Assembly (NCBI RefSeq): GCF_002023715.1
Contig: NZ_MAHX01000013.1
Span: forward strand, 310,001 to 374,000
Direction of reading: 5' to 3'
DNA from: Elizabethkingia occulta
GTDB lineage: Bacteria; Bacteroidota; Bacteroidia; Flavobacteriales; Weeksellaceae
Length of the DNA: 64,000 nucleotides
Below, one piece after another: positions 17,066 to 25,935 of the stretch. How positions within the stretch are numbered: the stretch's first letter is position 1; every line of letters begins with the position of its first letter. The position numbers were made by a program, and so were the translations under genes. Below the pieces are notes generated by a model that was given only the letters and a program-made list of their open reading frames with translations, was not told where the DNA came from and searched no databases.

Positions 17066-17086
17066 AACAGCATATCAAACATAATG

Positions 17087-17119
17087 AAGAAAGCAACCCG
17101 GAAGGGTTGCTTTCTTGTT
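17087..17119 (+). terminator. Terminator after mdh
   Basis: A 13-bp perfect stem (AAGAAAGCAACCC and complement, 17087-17099 and 17104-17116) with a 4-nt loop ends in TTCTTG. The A-run on the left makes it partly active in the other direction too. Confidence 0.75.
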
Positions 17120-17155
17120 AGTTGAAATAATATAAGTTAATATGAATGTTGATAT

Positions 17156-18205
17156 CTATATGTCAAATAGAATGCCAAACTGAATCATTTTATCGTCCTT
17201 GAAAGTCTGATCCTTGAAGTAGTTGCTAAAGTCCTTTTTAATAAAGAAATTGAACTTGTTATAGGAAATATAAAACTGAGCTCCGTATACAAAAGGATTG
17301 ACATTGAATTCCTCCCTGTGGCGGTATTTTACACCATCACCTTTTACGATGTTATTAGTAGACATCTGGATTCCGCCATATAATCCTGCGCCTACTTTGA
17401 ACCCCTTGAAATAGCTTCGGTATCTTACATCTTCACCTGCGTTTTTAAGCGGAGAAAAATTATACTGCAAGCCAATCGGAACCATAATGTAGCCGGTTCT
17501 TAATTTACTTTTCTGAAGATCCCGTTCGCTTTGTGCTATAATAATATTATTGTTGGCATCTTTTGCAAAGAATTTATCATTTTCAAGACGTAATGTCCTC
17601 CATGAAAAACCTAATCCCGATACAAGTCCCCATGGACTGGTCATACTAAACTGACGGTTGTATTTTATACCAAATTCAAAATTGTTGGAGAAGGTTTTAT
17701 TATTATCGAGATCATTGTTGGGAAGATTGTTAGTAAGTCCCATTACACCAAATGAAAGATACAAGGTTAGGCTTCGCTCGGCACGGAACTTATACATAAG
17801 CTTTTGATGTAGATCTTTCACACTTGTGGCATCGGTATTAAGCAAGGAATATTTTACCTGTTTCTGAATGATTTCATCAACATTAAAGCCCAAATCATTA
17901 ATGCGTTTGTCAATCTTTTCAGAATATGAATCTGCTATTTTAGCCTTTTGTTCAGCTATTTCCTGATTGGATAAACCATTTTGTTCAGCTTCCTGAGTTG
18001 CCTTCTTTATCTCATTTTCCATTTTTATTTTTTCTTCCTGGATAATGGTATTGATCTGTCGGGCATACTGTTCGATATTTTCTTTTACAATGGGGCTTAC
18101 AGCAGTATCTTCTTTGGAAGGGAAATTCAGCTTAAAAGTTTTTTGTGCAAAATAAGAATTGGAAAAAAGACACAATACTCCTGCTATAATAATTTTCTTT
18201 ATCAT
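17156..18205 (-). CDS. Outer-membrane beta-barrel-type protein with coiled-coil N-terminus
   Basis: This 349-aa protein has a signal peptide (MIKKIIIAGVLCLFSNSYFAQ), then a Glu/Lys-rich helical stretch of about 90 residues (IIQEEKIKMENEIKKATQEAEQ), then alternating hydrophobic strands with aromatic girdles ending MIQFGILFDI, as in small porin-like barrels (PorT/OmpW-like domains). It is the last gene of a three-gene leftward unit with the sigma factor and the membrane protein, and is presumably part of that regulon. Ligand or cargo unknown. Confidence 0.72.
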   Translation of the reverse strand: MIKKIIIAGVLCLFSNSYFAQKTFKLNFPSKEDTAVSPIVKENIEQYARQINTIIQEEKIKMENEIKKATQEAEQNGLSNQEIAEQKAKIADSYSEKIDKRINDLGFNVDEIIQKQVKYSLLNTDATSVKDLHQKLMYKFRAERSLTLYLSFGVMGLTNNLPNNDLDNNKTFSNNFEFGIKYNRQFSMTSPWGLVSGLGFSWRTLRLENDKFFAKDANNNIIIAQSERDLQKSKLRTGYIMVPIGLQYNFSPLKNAGEDVRYRSYFKGFKVGAGLYGGIQMSTNNIVKGDGVKYRHREEFNVNPFVYGAQFYISYNKFNFFIKKDFSNYFKDQTFKDDKMIQFGILFDI

Positions 18206-18232
18206 AATTTTTCTTTTTTATAAAATGATGGT

Positions 18233-18841
18233 TTATCTGCGGATTTCAACAGATGCTACGTTCGATCCGTCTTTTGTCTTTTCTATAGCTTCTCTGTTCT
18301 CCACAGAGAACAAAAGAATTTTAGGATCTACATATTTTTTCTTCTTTAATGTCTGTTCCTTGGCTTCCTCTGTTTTTACAAGTTGATTTTGAGGCGCAGG
18401 AATGACTGCATCAATTTTTTCAGTAGGTGTAATAACTGTTTTAGGCAGGGCCTCCTGTTTTTGTATTTTCTGAACTTTAGCCGGAGATAGCTGCTGCTGT
18501 GCCAGATTTTTCACAGGGCTTTCTTTTTTTAGTACAGAGTCTGTTTTTATATTGGTTTCAGGTGTACTTATTTCCTTAGGTTCCGAACTATTTACAGACT
18601 GAGTCTGCTTTGCAATGATAGGATTGCTATTTTGTTTGTCATTTTTGAAAACAAAAATACCTGCAAGACTGCATAACAGGATAACGGAAGCAGCAGCCAA
18701 CCATATAGCAATATAGTTTTTACGCTTTCTAGGAGTCTCCTCCAGGTCCAACCGGATATCAGCCCAAAGATTTCTGGATGGAGTTATTTCTCTTTCCTCC
18801 AGCTGATTTTTTATATAGTTGTCCAGTTTATCGGATTTCAT
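18233..18841 (-). CDS. Single-pass membrane protein, probable anti-sigma partner
   Basis: The 202-aa product has a short cytoplasmic N-terminus (MKSDKLDNYIKNQLEERE, with NLWADIRLDLEE), one transmembrane helix (about 43-66, YIAIWLAAASVILLCSLAGIFVF) and a Ser/Thr/Pro/Lys-rich periplasmic tail. It overlaps the sigma-factor gene by 14 nt. Position and topology are those of anti-sigma or sigma-regulatory proteins, but no zinc-binding anti-sigma motif is visible, so the role is inferred from context. Confidence 0.65.
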   Translation of the reverse strand: MKSDKLDNYIKNQLEEREITPSRNLWADIRLDLEETPRKRKNYIAIWLAAASVILLCSLAGIFVFKNDKQNSNPIIAKQTQSVNSSEPKEISTPETNIKTDSVLKKESPVKNLAQQQLSPAKVQKIQKQEALPKTVITPTEKIDAVIPAPQNQLVKTEEAKEQTLKKKKYVDPKILLFSVENREAIEKTKDGSNVASVEIRR

Positions 18842-19385
18842 TTGTAATTAATTTTTGTTGTATAAATATTTCTTTCAGTTTTGCTTTTGCACGGAAAAGC
18901 TGTGTTTTGCTTGTCGATACAGATATATTTAGCATCTCTGCGATTTCCTGATGTGGATAACTTTCCAGAACATAGAGATTAAAAACAAGTCTGTAATTTT
19001 CAGGTAACTGATCCAATAGTTCCTGTACATTGAAATCCTCATAGATATTAACTTCTTCATGATCTTCTGCTGCATCGGCTATTTGGTTTTCGTCCAGATA
19101 AAAAATCGTTTTTTGTGACTTTAAAAAGCTTAAACATTCATTTACAACAATACGTCGTGCCCATGCATTTATACTGCCATCGTTCCGGAAACTTTCAATA
19201 TTTTTAAAAATCTTGCAGAAAGCTTTTATCAGACAGTCTTCGGCATGGTATATATCCCGTATATAGGTACGGCTTACACTTAGCAACTTTGGTGAATGCT
19301 CTTCGTAAAACCTTCGCTGCGCTACCGGATCCTGCTTTTTTAGCAACGTTACAAGGTCGTCTTTATGTTTAGATAATATTCTCAC
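18828..19385 (-). CDS. ECF-type RNA polymerase sigma factor
   Basis: The protein shows sigma region 2 (PVAQRRFYEEHSPKLLSVSRTYIRDIYHAEDCLIKAFCKIFKNI in outline) and region 4 (LPENYRLVFNLYVLESYPHQEIAEMLNISVSTSKTQLFRAKAKLKE), the layout of extracytoplasmic-function sigma factors. No ATG is available near the start; the GTG at 19385 (185 aa) or a TTG at 19406 (192 aa) are the options. The downstream overlapping membrane protein and the outer-membrane protein suggest an envelope-related regulon. Confidence 0.85.
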   Translation of the reverse strand: MRILSKHKDDLVTLLKKQDPVAQRRFYEEHSPKLLSVSRTYIRDIYHAEDCLIKAFCKIFKNIESFRNDGSINAWARRIVVNECLSFLKSQKTIFYLDENQIADAAEDHEEVNIYEDFNVQELLDQLPENYRLVFNLYVLESYPHQEIAEMLNISVSTSKTQLFRAKAKLKEIFIQQKLITNEIR

Positions 19386-19605
19386 GGAAATGTTTTCTAT
19401 TAACAAGACTACAAAAAAACGAAAAGGTTACACTCTTCGATTATTTTTTTAAAAAAATATGAAAAATTATTAACCAGCATTTTAAAGTCAGGAAATATGG
19501 GAGTGGAGATACTTTGTTTTATTATTTATAAAATAAGATAATAAATAATAAGAATTTTATTTTTCCCGGTGAAGCCGAAAGCTAAATAAAAATTGACAAA
19601 AAAAT

Positions 19606-19640
19606 AAAAAAGCAACAATGCCGAAGCAAGTTGCTTTTTT
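19606..19640. terminator. Orphan bidirectional terminator-like hairpin
   Basis: An 11-bp stem (AAAAAAGCAAC / GTTGCTTTTTT) with a 13-nt loop has T-runs on both strands. No gene ends here, so it may back up the YceI terminator or close a short unannotated transcript. Confidence 0.55.
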
Positions 19641-19810
19641 ACTAGTTAAAAAAATCTGTTAATATGAAGTATTTTATAATTCGCAAATAAGATGCCAAAA
19701 AATAAAAAATTAACAATTTTTAAGTAAGATTTATTTCATGTTATGAAAGCTTAACAAAATCAAAAATTTGTAAGCCTTTGTTTAACAAAATGTTTGGATA
19801 GATATTCAAT

Positions 19811-19835
19811 AAAAAAGCCCCGGAATTTCCGGGGC
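19811..19835 (-). terminator. Terminator of the YceI gene
   Basis: A 9-bp GC-rich stem (GCCCCGGAA / TTCCGGGGC, 19817-19835) is followed on the minus strand by six T residues, 22 bp past the YceI stop. Confidence 0.85.
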
Positions 19836-19856
19836 ATTATGAACAAAAATTTATTT

Positions 19857-20426
19857 TTATTGTTTTACTTCAAAGTCAGCTTTTATTCTTACAATGTCAC
19901 TTAGCATGGCATCCGGGAATTTCCCGCCAATTCCAAAGTCAGATCTTTTTACATCTCCATATACCTGCAAACCTTTTGTTACTTTGCCTGTCTTTTTATC
20001 TGTAAGCTCACCACGGTATACCATAGTCATTGTTACAGGCTTTGTTACACCATGCATAGTAAGGTTTCCTTTAAGAGTATAAGTGTTATTCTTATCCGCT
20101 TTTAGAGAGGTACTATTGAAAGTGATTTTGTCAAACTGAGCTGCATCGAAAAAGTCAGGACTTTTTAAATGATTATCACGAGCATCAACATTGGTGTCAA
20201 TAGAGTTAACATCTACACTGAAATTTACTTTGGCATCGCTGAAATCTTTAGCTTGAGATGCAACAGCCAGATCGAAATTTTTAAAAATTCCGGATACGTC
20301 TGAAATTCCCATGTGTACTACTGTAAATGCCACATGTGAATGTGCAGGATCAGCCTTCCATGCAGTTTGAGCAAAAATGAATGTACTAGCTACTAAAAAA
20401 CTAAGAATTGAAAATAACTTTTTCAT
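19857..20426 (-). CDS. YceI-family periplasmic lipid-binding protein
   Basis: This 189-aa protein has a signal peptide (MKKLFSILSFLVASTFIFAQ) and the complete YceI pattern: WKADPAHSHVAFTVVHMGISDVSGIF at the mature N-terminus, SIDTNVDARDNHLKSPDFFDAAQF, the LTMHGVTKPVTM strand pair and RSDFGIGGKFPDAMLSDIVRI near the end. YceI proteins are lipocalin-like barrels that bind polyisoprenoids in the periplasm. It is monocistronic. Confidence 0.92.
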   Translation of the reverse strand: MKKLFSILSFLVASTFIFAQTAWKADPAHSHVAFTVVHMGISDVSGIFKNFDLAVASQAKDFSDAKVNFSVDVNSIDTNVDARDNHLKSPDFFDAAQFDKITFNSTSLKADKNNTYTLKGNLTMHGVTKPVTMTMVYRGELTDKKTGKVTKGLQVYGDVKRSDFGIGGKFPDAMLSDIVRIKADFEVKQ

Positions 20427-20524
20427 ATTTATTGGTTTAAATTGATGTCTGCGAAGTTACATGATCATTGAAAGCCAGACATAGACATATGATAAGAAAT
20501 GCTTCTTATTATAAATTTATAATT

Positions 20525-21886
20525 CTATGAAATTGCCGCTTCATAAGCCTGCCATCCTCTTGTTCTGTAGGTTAATGCAGCTTGCTCTATATCGTCAGCT
20601 TTATAAATACCACGACCTACAATGATGAAATCGGTATGCAGATTCTTGAATACATGCTCTGGTGTGTTGTATTGCTGTCCTTTACTATCTCCTTCAGCAG
20701 AGATGTTAACGCCAGGAGTAAACAATAACAGATCATCCTGAATCTTGTTTTGTGCTACACAACCCATAACATTTGGCTCGTTGATAATAATCTTCATAGC
20801 CTCTTCACGATAATGGGCGTCGGTAAGTGTTCCTTGAGAAGACATTCCCAGGATTGTGATAATCCCAGCATTGTGGAAACCTTCTAATGCTTTGCTGCCT
20901 CCAATGGCATGTGCAGTAACCATATCTGCCCAGTTTGCTATCTTGTATACACCATGTGAAAACTGTAATTCCTGAGTATTTCCGATATCCCCGAATTTCC
21001 GGTCTTCCATTAGTAAGAAATTGTGTTTTGCCGCAATATCTTTTAGAGGAATGATTGTTTGATCATAATCGAAGTCAGAAATAATATCGATATGTGTTTT
21101 TAATGCAGCAATATGTGGCCCTGCAACTTCAGCAAAGTCCAAAAGTTCCTGCGTTGTAATAACATCTGCAGAAGCAATAAGGTTACTGCGTTTTTGCAAT
21201 GCTATTTCCAATAATTTTGTTGCTACAGGGTGGTCTATATTCTTAAGCTTCTCCTCGTAACGAACTTTTTTCTTTTCTTCGAAAGTAACAGTATTTCCGT
21301 TTAAGAAGTCATTGATTCTTTCTACTTCATCATCGGTTAGCTGATTTTCTTCCTTAAGGATTTCAACAACTTCAGAGATTGTGAATAGCGTGTGTACGTT
21401 GTAGCCTTTTTCCTGTAACTTTTCGCGTCCTCCCTGTTGTCTGTCTAGTACAACTACAATGTCGGATACATTTAAACCTTCATTTTCTACCTCATCAATA
21501 GTTTCTAAAAGAGATTTTCCGGAAGTAATAACGTCTTCTACCAAAAGACAGTTTTGCCCTTTTTGGAAGATACCTTCAATCAGTTTTTTGGTACCATAAG
21601 CTTTGGCCTCTTTTCTTTTAATAATTAAAGGGATATAGCTTTCTAATGACATTGCTGTCGCCATAGGAAGAGCTGCATAAGGTACACCGCAGATCAGATC
21701 AAAATTATCCAAAGGAAGCATTTCCAGAAGATAGTTAGAAAGATGCTTTAGGATTTTAGGATCGGATGCCAAAGGACGAAGATCTACATAAAAAGGGCTT
21801 TCAATACCACTTTTCAGGGTGAATCTTCCGAATTTAATAATGCCTAGTTTGTAGGCCTCAAGAAAAAATGCTCTTTTAGTTTCCAT
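20525..21886 (-). CDS. Bifunctional UMP synthase: orotate phosphoribosyltransferase / OMP decarboxylase fusion
   Basis: The 453-aa protein fuses both last steps of de novo UMP synthesis. Residues 1-195 are orotate phosphoribosyltransferase (FTLKSGIESPFYVDLR, ICGVPYAALPMATAMS, and the PRPP loop LLVEDVITSGKSLLE); residues 215-453 are orotidine-5'-phosphate decarboxylase with the catalytic EDRKFGDIGNT motif, LLLFTPGVN and the phosphate-binding FIIVGRGIY. Domain order and the decarboxylase sequence resemble animal UMPS more than typical bacterial PyrF. Most bacteria keep the enzymes separate. The start ATG at 21886 is the first Met before the conserved helix. Confidence 0.93.
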   Translation of the reverse strand: METKRAFFLEAYKLGIIKFGRFTLKSGIESPFYVDLRPLASDPKILKHLSNYLLEMLPLDNFDLICGVPYAALPMATAMSLESYIPLIIKRKEAKAYGTKKLIEGIFQKGQNCLLVEDVITSGKSLLETIDEVENEGLNVSDIVVVLDRQQGGREKLQEKGYNVHTLFTISEVVEILKEENQLTDDEVERINDFLNGNTVTFEEKKKVRYEEKLKNIDHPVATKLLEIALQKRSNLIASADVITTQELLDFAEVAGPHIAALKTHIDIISDFDYDQTIIPLKDIAAKHNFLLMEDRKFGDIGNTQELQFSHGVYKIANWADMVTAHAIGGSKALEGFHNAGIITILGMSSQGTLTDAHYREEAMKIIINEPNVMGCVAQNKIQDDLLLFTPGVNISAEGDSKGQQYNTPEHVFKNLHTDFIIVGRGIYKADDIEQAALTYRTRGWQAYEAAIS

Positions 21887-21979
21887 TTACTTTTTTAGAT
21901 TTCCGCAAAGATACGATTTAGTTGGCAGTTGTTCCGCATCGTACATTATTCCCCCATGTATTCAGCGTTTAGACGTTGG

Positions 21980-22008
21980 TTGAGACTGACAACTAATTCT
22001 TATCTTTA
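21980..22008 (+). promoter_or_regulatory. Promoter of the 22026 serine hydrolase gene
   Basis: TTG (21980-21982), 18 bp and TATCTTTA (22001-22008) match the Bacteroidetes promoter pattern except for the last base. The start codon lies 18 bp downstream. Confidence 0.5.
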
Positions 22009-22025
22009 AGCTCAAAATAAATTTC

Positions 22026-23570
22026 ATGAAAAATAAATTCTCTTTCTTCTTTTTTGTGGTGTCTGTCGTTTTTATCAATGCACAGGTGCCAGATGCAAAA
22101 CTCGATGAATTGGTAAAAAATACGCTGAAGACTTTTGATGTACCCGGAATGTCTGTAGGTGTTGTAAAGGATGGTAAACTAATCTATGCAAAAGGATTCG
22201 GAGTAAGATCTCTGAATACAAAGGCTGCTATGGACGAGAATACACTTGTCGGAATAGCTTCTAACTCCAAAGGTTTTACCGCAACAGCATTGGCGATATT
22301 GGCAGATGAGGGGAAACTAAATTGGAATGACAAAGTGACAAAGTTTATTCCGGAATTCAGAATGTATGATCCTTATGTTTCTCAGGAAGTGACTATAAAA
22401 GATCTTATTACCCATCGTGCCGGCTTAGGTTTGGGACAGGGAGATTTAATGTTCTTTCCGGAGGGTGGAAATTTTACAGTGAACGATATTGTACATAATG
22501 TACGCTATCTAAAGCCGGCAAATCCTTTCAGAACCAAGCTGGATTATAATAATATTATGTTTATTGTAGCTGGGGAAGTTATTCATAGAGTTTCAGGATT
22601 AAGCTGGGCAGAGTTTATTGAACAGAGAATTATGAAGCCTGTAGGAATGTCAAATAGTTTTGGATCTTATAACAGAGCAAAAGCGGTAACGAATAAAATT
22701 GATGCACATGCTCCTGTAAATGGCAAAGCTGTAGCTGTTCCGCATGACTGGAATGAAACAGCAAATGCAGCAGGCGGAATTATGAGTAATATTCCGGATA
22801 TGACAACATGGGCCAATTTTCTAATCAATGGTTTTGTAACCAAAGACGGAAAGCGTCTTGTTTCTGAAAAAAATGCACACGAACTATGGAGTTTGCAAAT
22901 ACCAGAAAGCATAGCGGCTAAAAATCCATATGACTCTAATTTTTATGGATACGGAATGGGATGGTTCCTTAGCGATGTAAAAGGCCATCTGCAGGTTCAG
23001 CATACTGGCGGGCTTATTGGTACCGTTACCCAGTTTACTTTGATTCCGGATCTTAAATTAGGAATAGTTGTACTAACTAATCAACAGTCCGGCGCAGCAT
23101 TTAATACAATTACCAATACTGTTAAAGATTCTTATCTTGGAGTTCAGGGTAGAGACTGGCTGAAAAATTATGGTGATCGTATGGCAAAAATAAATGCTAA
23201 TTACGACAAAGAGAAAAATGATGTGTATGCAAAGGTAGAAGCTGCACAGAAAAATAGTCAGCAGTTAGCAAAACCGGAACAATTCACCGGAACATATAAC
23301 GATGTTTGGTTTGGTGATGTAATCGTGAAGCAGGAAGGGAAAAAGTACTTTATTTCCTGTGTAAACTCTCCAAGACTAAAAGGTGAGTTATTACCTTATT
23401 CTTATAATACATTTGTGGCAAAATGGGATGACAGAAGCTACGATGCGGATGCTTTTGTAATTTTTAATTTTGATGAAACAGGAAAGGCACAATCTGCAAG
23501 ACTAAAACCTATTTCGGGAGTAACAGACTTCAGTTTTGATTTTGAAGATCTGGATCTGAAAAGAAAGTAA
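22026..23570 (+). CDS. Secreted serine hydrolase, class C beta-lactamase family
   Basis: This 514-aa protein has a signal peptide (MKNKFSFFFFVVSVVFINAQ), the PF00144 fold with SNSK (S-x-x-K), YNN (Y-x-N) and HTGG motifs, and a C-terminal domain of about 100 residues (EQFTGTYNDVWFGDVIVKQEGKKYFISC) like the DUF3471 lipocalin-type domain found after many such hydrolases. It acts in the periplasm or outside the cell as a peptidase or esterase; substrate unknown. It is monocistronic between its own promoter and terminator. Confidence 0.87.
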   Translation: MKNKFSFFFFVVSVVFINAQVPDAKLDELVKNTLKTFDVPGMSVGVVKDGKLIYAKGFGVRSLNTKAAMDENTLVGIASNSKGFTATALAILADEGKLNWNDKVTKFIPEFRMYDPYVSQEVTIKDLITHRAGLGLGQGDLMFFPEGGNFTVNDIVHNVRYLKPANPFRTKLDYNNIMFIVAGEVIHRVSGLSWAEFIEQRIMKPVGMSNSFGSYNRAKAVTNKIDAHAPVNGKAVAVPHDWNETANAAGGIMSNIPDMTTWANFLINGFVTKDGKRLVSEKNAHELWSLQIPESIAAKNPYDSNFYGYGMGWFLSDVKGHLQVQHTGGLIGTVTQFTLIPDLKLGIVVLTNQQSGAAFNTITNTVKDSYLGVQGRDWLKNYGDRMAKINANYDKEKNDVYAKVEAAQKNSQQLAKPEQFTGTYNDVWFGDVIVKQEGKKYFISCVNSPRLKGELLPYSYNTFVAKWDDRSYDADAFVIFNFDETGKAQSARLKPISGVTDFSFDFEDLDLKRK

Positions 23571-23624
23571 TCTAAAAGCTGTAGCAATTAACTGCACTTT
23601 TGTGCCTTTTGCGTTTTATATATG

Positions 23625-23673
23625 CGGTTTACAATTAGCTAAGATTATTATCTAATTGTAAACCGTTTTTTTT
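23625..23673 (+). terminator. Terminator after the 22026 gene
   Basis: A 14-bp perfect stem (23625-23638 with 23652-23665) is followed by eight T residues. Confidence 0.85.
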
Positions 23674-23683
23674 ATCGCTTAGA

Positions 23684-24169
23684 TTAGTCCAGTTCTTTTG
23701 GACTATAGAAATATTTTAGCTGGCATTTCTCTTCGTCAAAATGACTCCAGGAATCAATGTCTATTTCGATACCTGCAACACCACATGTCGGAAAACTAAT
23801 GATATCATTGCCGGAAAAAAGATTAGTAAAATTAGAAATTCCATTATTGTGGGAGAAAAGGGCTACACTGTTGTGTACATCATCGATCTGATTGATAACG
23901 GAGATGAAGTCATTTTCACGGGCATTATAAAGTGCAGATGCAGTACTCATTTCTGCATTTTTGTAAGTCTTGTGGAAAAAAAGACACGTACTGTAAGCTC
24001 TGTTTGCGGGGCTGGATATTAGCGCATCGATGCCTATTCCTTTCTCGTTGAGAAACTCAGCCATTCTTGGGGCATCCTCTTTTCCGCGTTCTGCGAGGGG
24101 CCTATTGAAATCGTCTATACCCTCGGGCCAGTCACTTTTTGCATGACGAACCAAAATTAATTTTTTCAT
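23684..24169 (-). CDS. SixA-like histidine phosphatase
   Basis: The ATG at 24169 gives a 161-aa protein opening with LILVRHAKSDWPEG, the RHG/RHA catalytic motif of the histidine phosphatase superfamily with the phospho-accepting His. It continues with LAERGKEDAPRMAEFL and LISSPANRAYSTCLFF, and has a second catalytic His in LFSHNNGISNF. SixA-type members remove phosphate from phospho-histidine proteins. An upstream in-frame extension to 24256 has no conserved sequence and is not used. Confidence 0.83.
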   Translation of the reverse strand: MKKLILVRHAKSDWPEGIDDFNRPLAERGKEDAPRMAEFLNEKGIGIDALISSPANRAYSTCLFFHKTYKNAEMSTASALYNARENDFISVINQIDDVHNSVALFSHNNGISNFTNLFSGNDIISFPTCGVAGIEIDIDSWSHFDEEKCQLKYFYSPKELD

Positions 24170-24332
24170 ATTAAATAATTGTACTGGTGGTGTAAAATAA
24201 TGGTTAAGTTTTTTTGAGAAATTAAAGGTAGAAAAAAAATACAAATCCTGATGCAAAACTATATATGATAATTATGCAGGTATTAGGAGTTGGTCTCCAT
24301 ATTATTTGTTAAAAAATATATACAAATGGATT

Positions 24333-24944
24333 TTAGCTGTTAGCATTCTTTTCGGCTATCTGCTTTTGTATTTTTGTTCTTACTTGCTCCCATTCATCAT
24401 CTAATATACTGTAATAGGCAGCATTTCTTGTCGTTCCGTCGCTTACTATTTTATCTTTTCTCAGGATACCCTCAAATACTCCACCTATTTTTTCTATAGC
24501 TTTTCTGGACCGGAAGTTGGTGTCCTTGGTCTTCAGTTGTACTCTGTTTGTTTTTAGAGTTTCGAAGCAGTAGGTTAGCAATAACAGTTTGCACTCCAGA
24601 TTTATTGTTGTTCCCCAATAATCTTTTGTAATCCATGTCCAGCCAATTTCAAGTTTTTTGTCTGCCGGATAAATTTCAAAAAGCCGGGTAGAGCCAATTA
24701 TTTTATTTGTATCCTTATGTATTATGACAAAAGGATATTGGTTACCGGCAGTTCTTTCACTGATAGCAAATTCATAAGTTTTATAAAAAATATCTCTTTC
24801 CGAGCAATCCGTCGGAATAAGTGCCCAGAGTTCTTTATCAGCAGCGGCTGTATATAATTCTTCAAGATGTTTTTCTTCTAATGGTACCAGATTTATGCTT
24901 GTTCCCTGCAGAATTACAGGATGATTTATCCAGGTGTTTTTCAT
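24333..24944 (-). CDS. GNAT N-acetyltransferase (RimJ/RimL type)
   Basis: This 203-aa cytoplasmic enzyme shows the PF13302 pattern: INLVPLEEKHLEELY at the start, YPFVIIHKDTNKIIGSTRL, EIGWTWITKDYWGTTINLECKLLLLTYCFETLKTNRVQLKT (the acetyl-CoA site and following helix), and NFRSRKAIEKIGGVFEGILRKD. Members acetylate N-terminal amines of proteins or small molecules; the target is not predictable. It is monocistronic. Confidence 0.82.
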   Translation of the reverse strand: MKNTWINHPVILQGTSINLVPLEEKHLEELYTAAADKELWALIPTDCSERDIFYKTYEFAISERTAGNQYPFVIIHKDTNKIIGSTRLFEIYPADKKLEIGWTWITKDYWGTTINLECKLLLLTYCFETLKTNRVQLKTKDTNFRSRKAIEKIGGVFEGILRKDKIVSDGTTRNAAYYSILDDEWEQVRTKIQKQIAEKNANS

Positions 24945-25059
24945 GAGTAGGTTATTAGATAAGTGCTAATGATAGAACTAAGCTAAGAAAATTGATCGAT
25001 GAAAAAGCATTAAATTAGGCAAAATACAATGTCTTAGCTTTTAAATATTTTACTAAACA

Positions 25060-25479
25060 TTATCTTATTGTCTTCAGATAAGTTTCTGGTGTCATTACAG
25101 ATAAACTACTTGTTTTATAATCTTTAATATTTCTGGTAATAATTATATTAATATCCTTTTTATCTAGTGCAGAAAAGTTTTGTAAGGCATCTTCAAAATC
25201 TTTGAAATTAGAGTTTAAAGCATCAACTATAGTGTTTTTAGTAATGACTGCAACATCAACTATATCCATTAGAGATTTCAATCCTTCAATAACTTTTTCA
25301 TGTTTTGCCGTTTTTCTTAAAATATAGTAGATATTACTAATCATAATAGGAGTTACAAAGCCGTTAAGCTTTTTGCTTTCACACAGGCTTAAGATTTGTG
25401 ATGCTTCTTCTGAAAAGGGTTGTCTATCAAAAAAGAAATCAAGAATCACATCTGTATCAATTAGTATTTTGCCCATCAT
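25060..25479 (-). CDS. PIN-domain ribonuclease toxin (VapC-type)
   Basis: This 139-aa protein opens with KILIDTDVILDFFFDRQPF, the first acidic residues of the PIN active site, and has conserved acidic positions later (DFEDALQNFSALDKKDINIIITRN), typical of VapC-like toxins that cut RNA. It overlaps the upstream antitoxin gene by four bases (ATGA), the normal VapBC arrangement. Two adjacent ATG codons (25479, 25476) are possible starts. Confidence 0.83.
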   Translation of the reverse strand: MMGKILIDTDVILDFFFDRQPFSEEASQILSLCESKKLNGFVTPIMISNIYYILRKTAKHEKVIEGLKSLMDIVDVAVITKNTIVDALNSNFKDFEDALQNFSALDKKDINIIITRNIKDYKTSSLSVMTPETYLKTIR

Positions 25480-25724
25480 AGATATTTTTCGGATAAACGA
25501 TCAGTCAGCTCTTTTTTATAATCAAAATTTTTGGGCATACTAAATGAGCCTTTTAATGATTTAACGGTAGGAGTCAAATCATTTTCATTCTTAGAGTCAT
25601 CGTTTGTTAATGCTTTTAAATAATTTTCAATAAGATCGGAGAGACTTCGTTCTCTCTTGTGTGCATATTTTTTTGCCTTTTCAATTACCGATTTCTCTAT
25701 AGTTAAAGTTAATTTTGTATTCAT
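25476..25724 (-). CDS. Antitoxin, DUF6364/ribbon-helix-helix type
   Basis: This 82-aa protein starts MNTKLTLTIEKSVIEKAKKYAHKRERSLSDLIENYLKAL in outline, which is the strand-helix-helix of RHH DNA-binding antitoxins, with an acidic and unstructured tail that would cap the PIN toxin. Its promoter region holds repeated ATACGTGTA motifs that are good candidates for autorepression sites. Confidence 0.78.
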   Translation of the reverse strand: MNTKLTLTIEKSVIEKAKKYAHKRERSLSDLIENYLKALTNDDSKNENDLTPTVKSLKGSFSMPKNFDYKKELTDRLSEKYL

Positions 25725-25741
25725 AATCAGTATTTTATATG

Positions 25742-25799
25742 CAAATATACATAATTTTATTTTTAAATACGTGTATTTTTATTTTATTTAATACGTGTA
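25742..25799 (-). promoter_or_regulatory. Promoter and operator-like repeats of the VapBC-type module
   Basis: On the minus strand TATATTTG (25742-25749 on the plus strand as CAAATATA) is a perfect -7 element. AATACGTGTA occurs twice as a direct repeat, at 25766-25775 and 25790-25799 (24 bp apart); the first copy extends to the near-palindrome AATACGTGTATT. The copies cover the expected -33 region. Confidence 0.5.
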
Positions 25800-25935
25800 A
25801 ATATGCTGTAGCCAGTTATCAATATGCTTTAATTAAAGATTTAAGGAAATTCCGTTATTAGTGCTATCCAGAATAAAACGTTTAAGTAAAATAATTACAT
25901 CATTTAAAACTTAAAAAAAACACTAAATTTGCAAA

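Larger units (their letters stand above)
19407..19856. other. Intergenic region with two hairpins, no gene seen
   Basis: This 450-bp AT-rich stretch separates the sigma-factor gene from the YceI gene. It contains the terminator of the YceI gene and a second, orphan terminator-like hairpin at 19606-19640. I found no credible reading frame. Confidence 0.5.
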
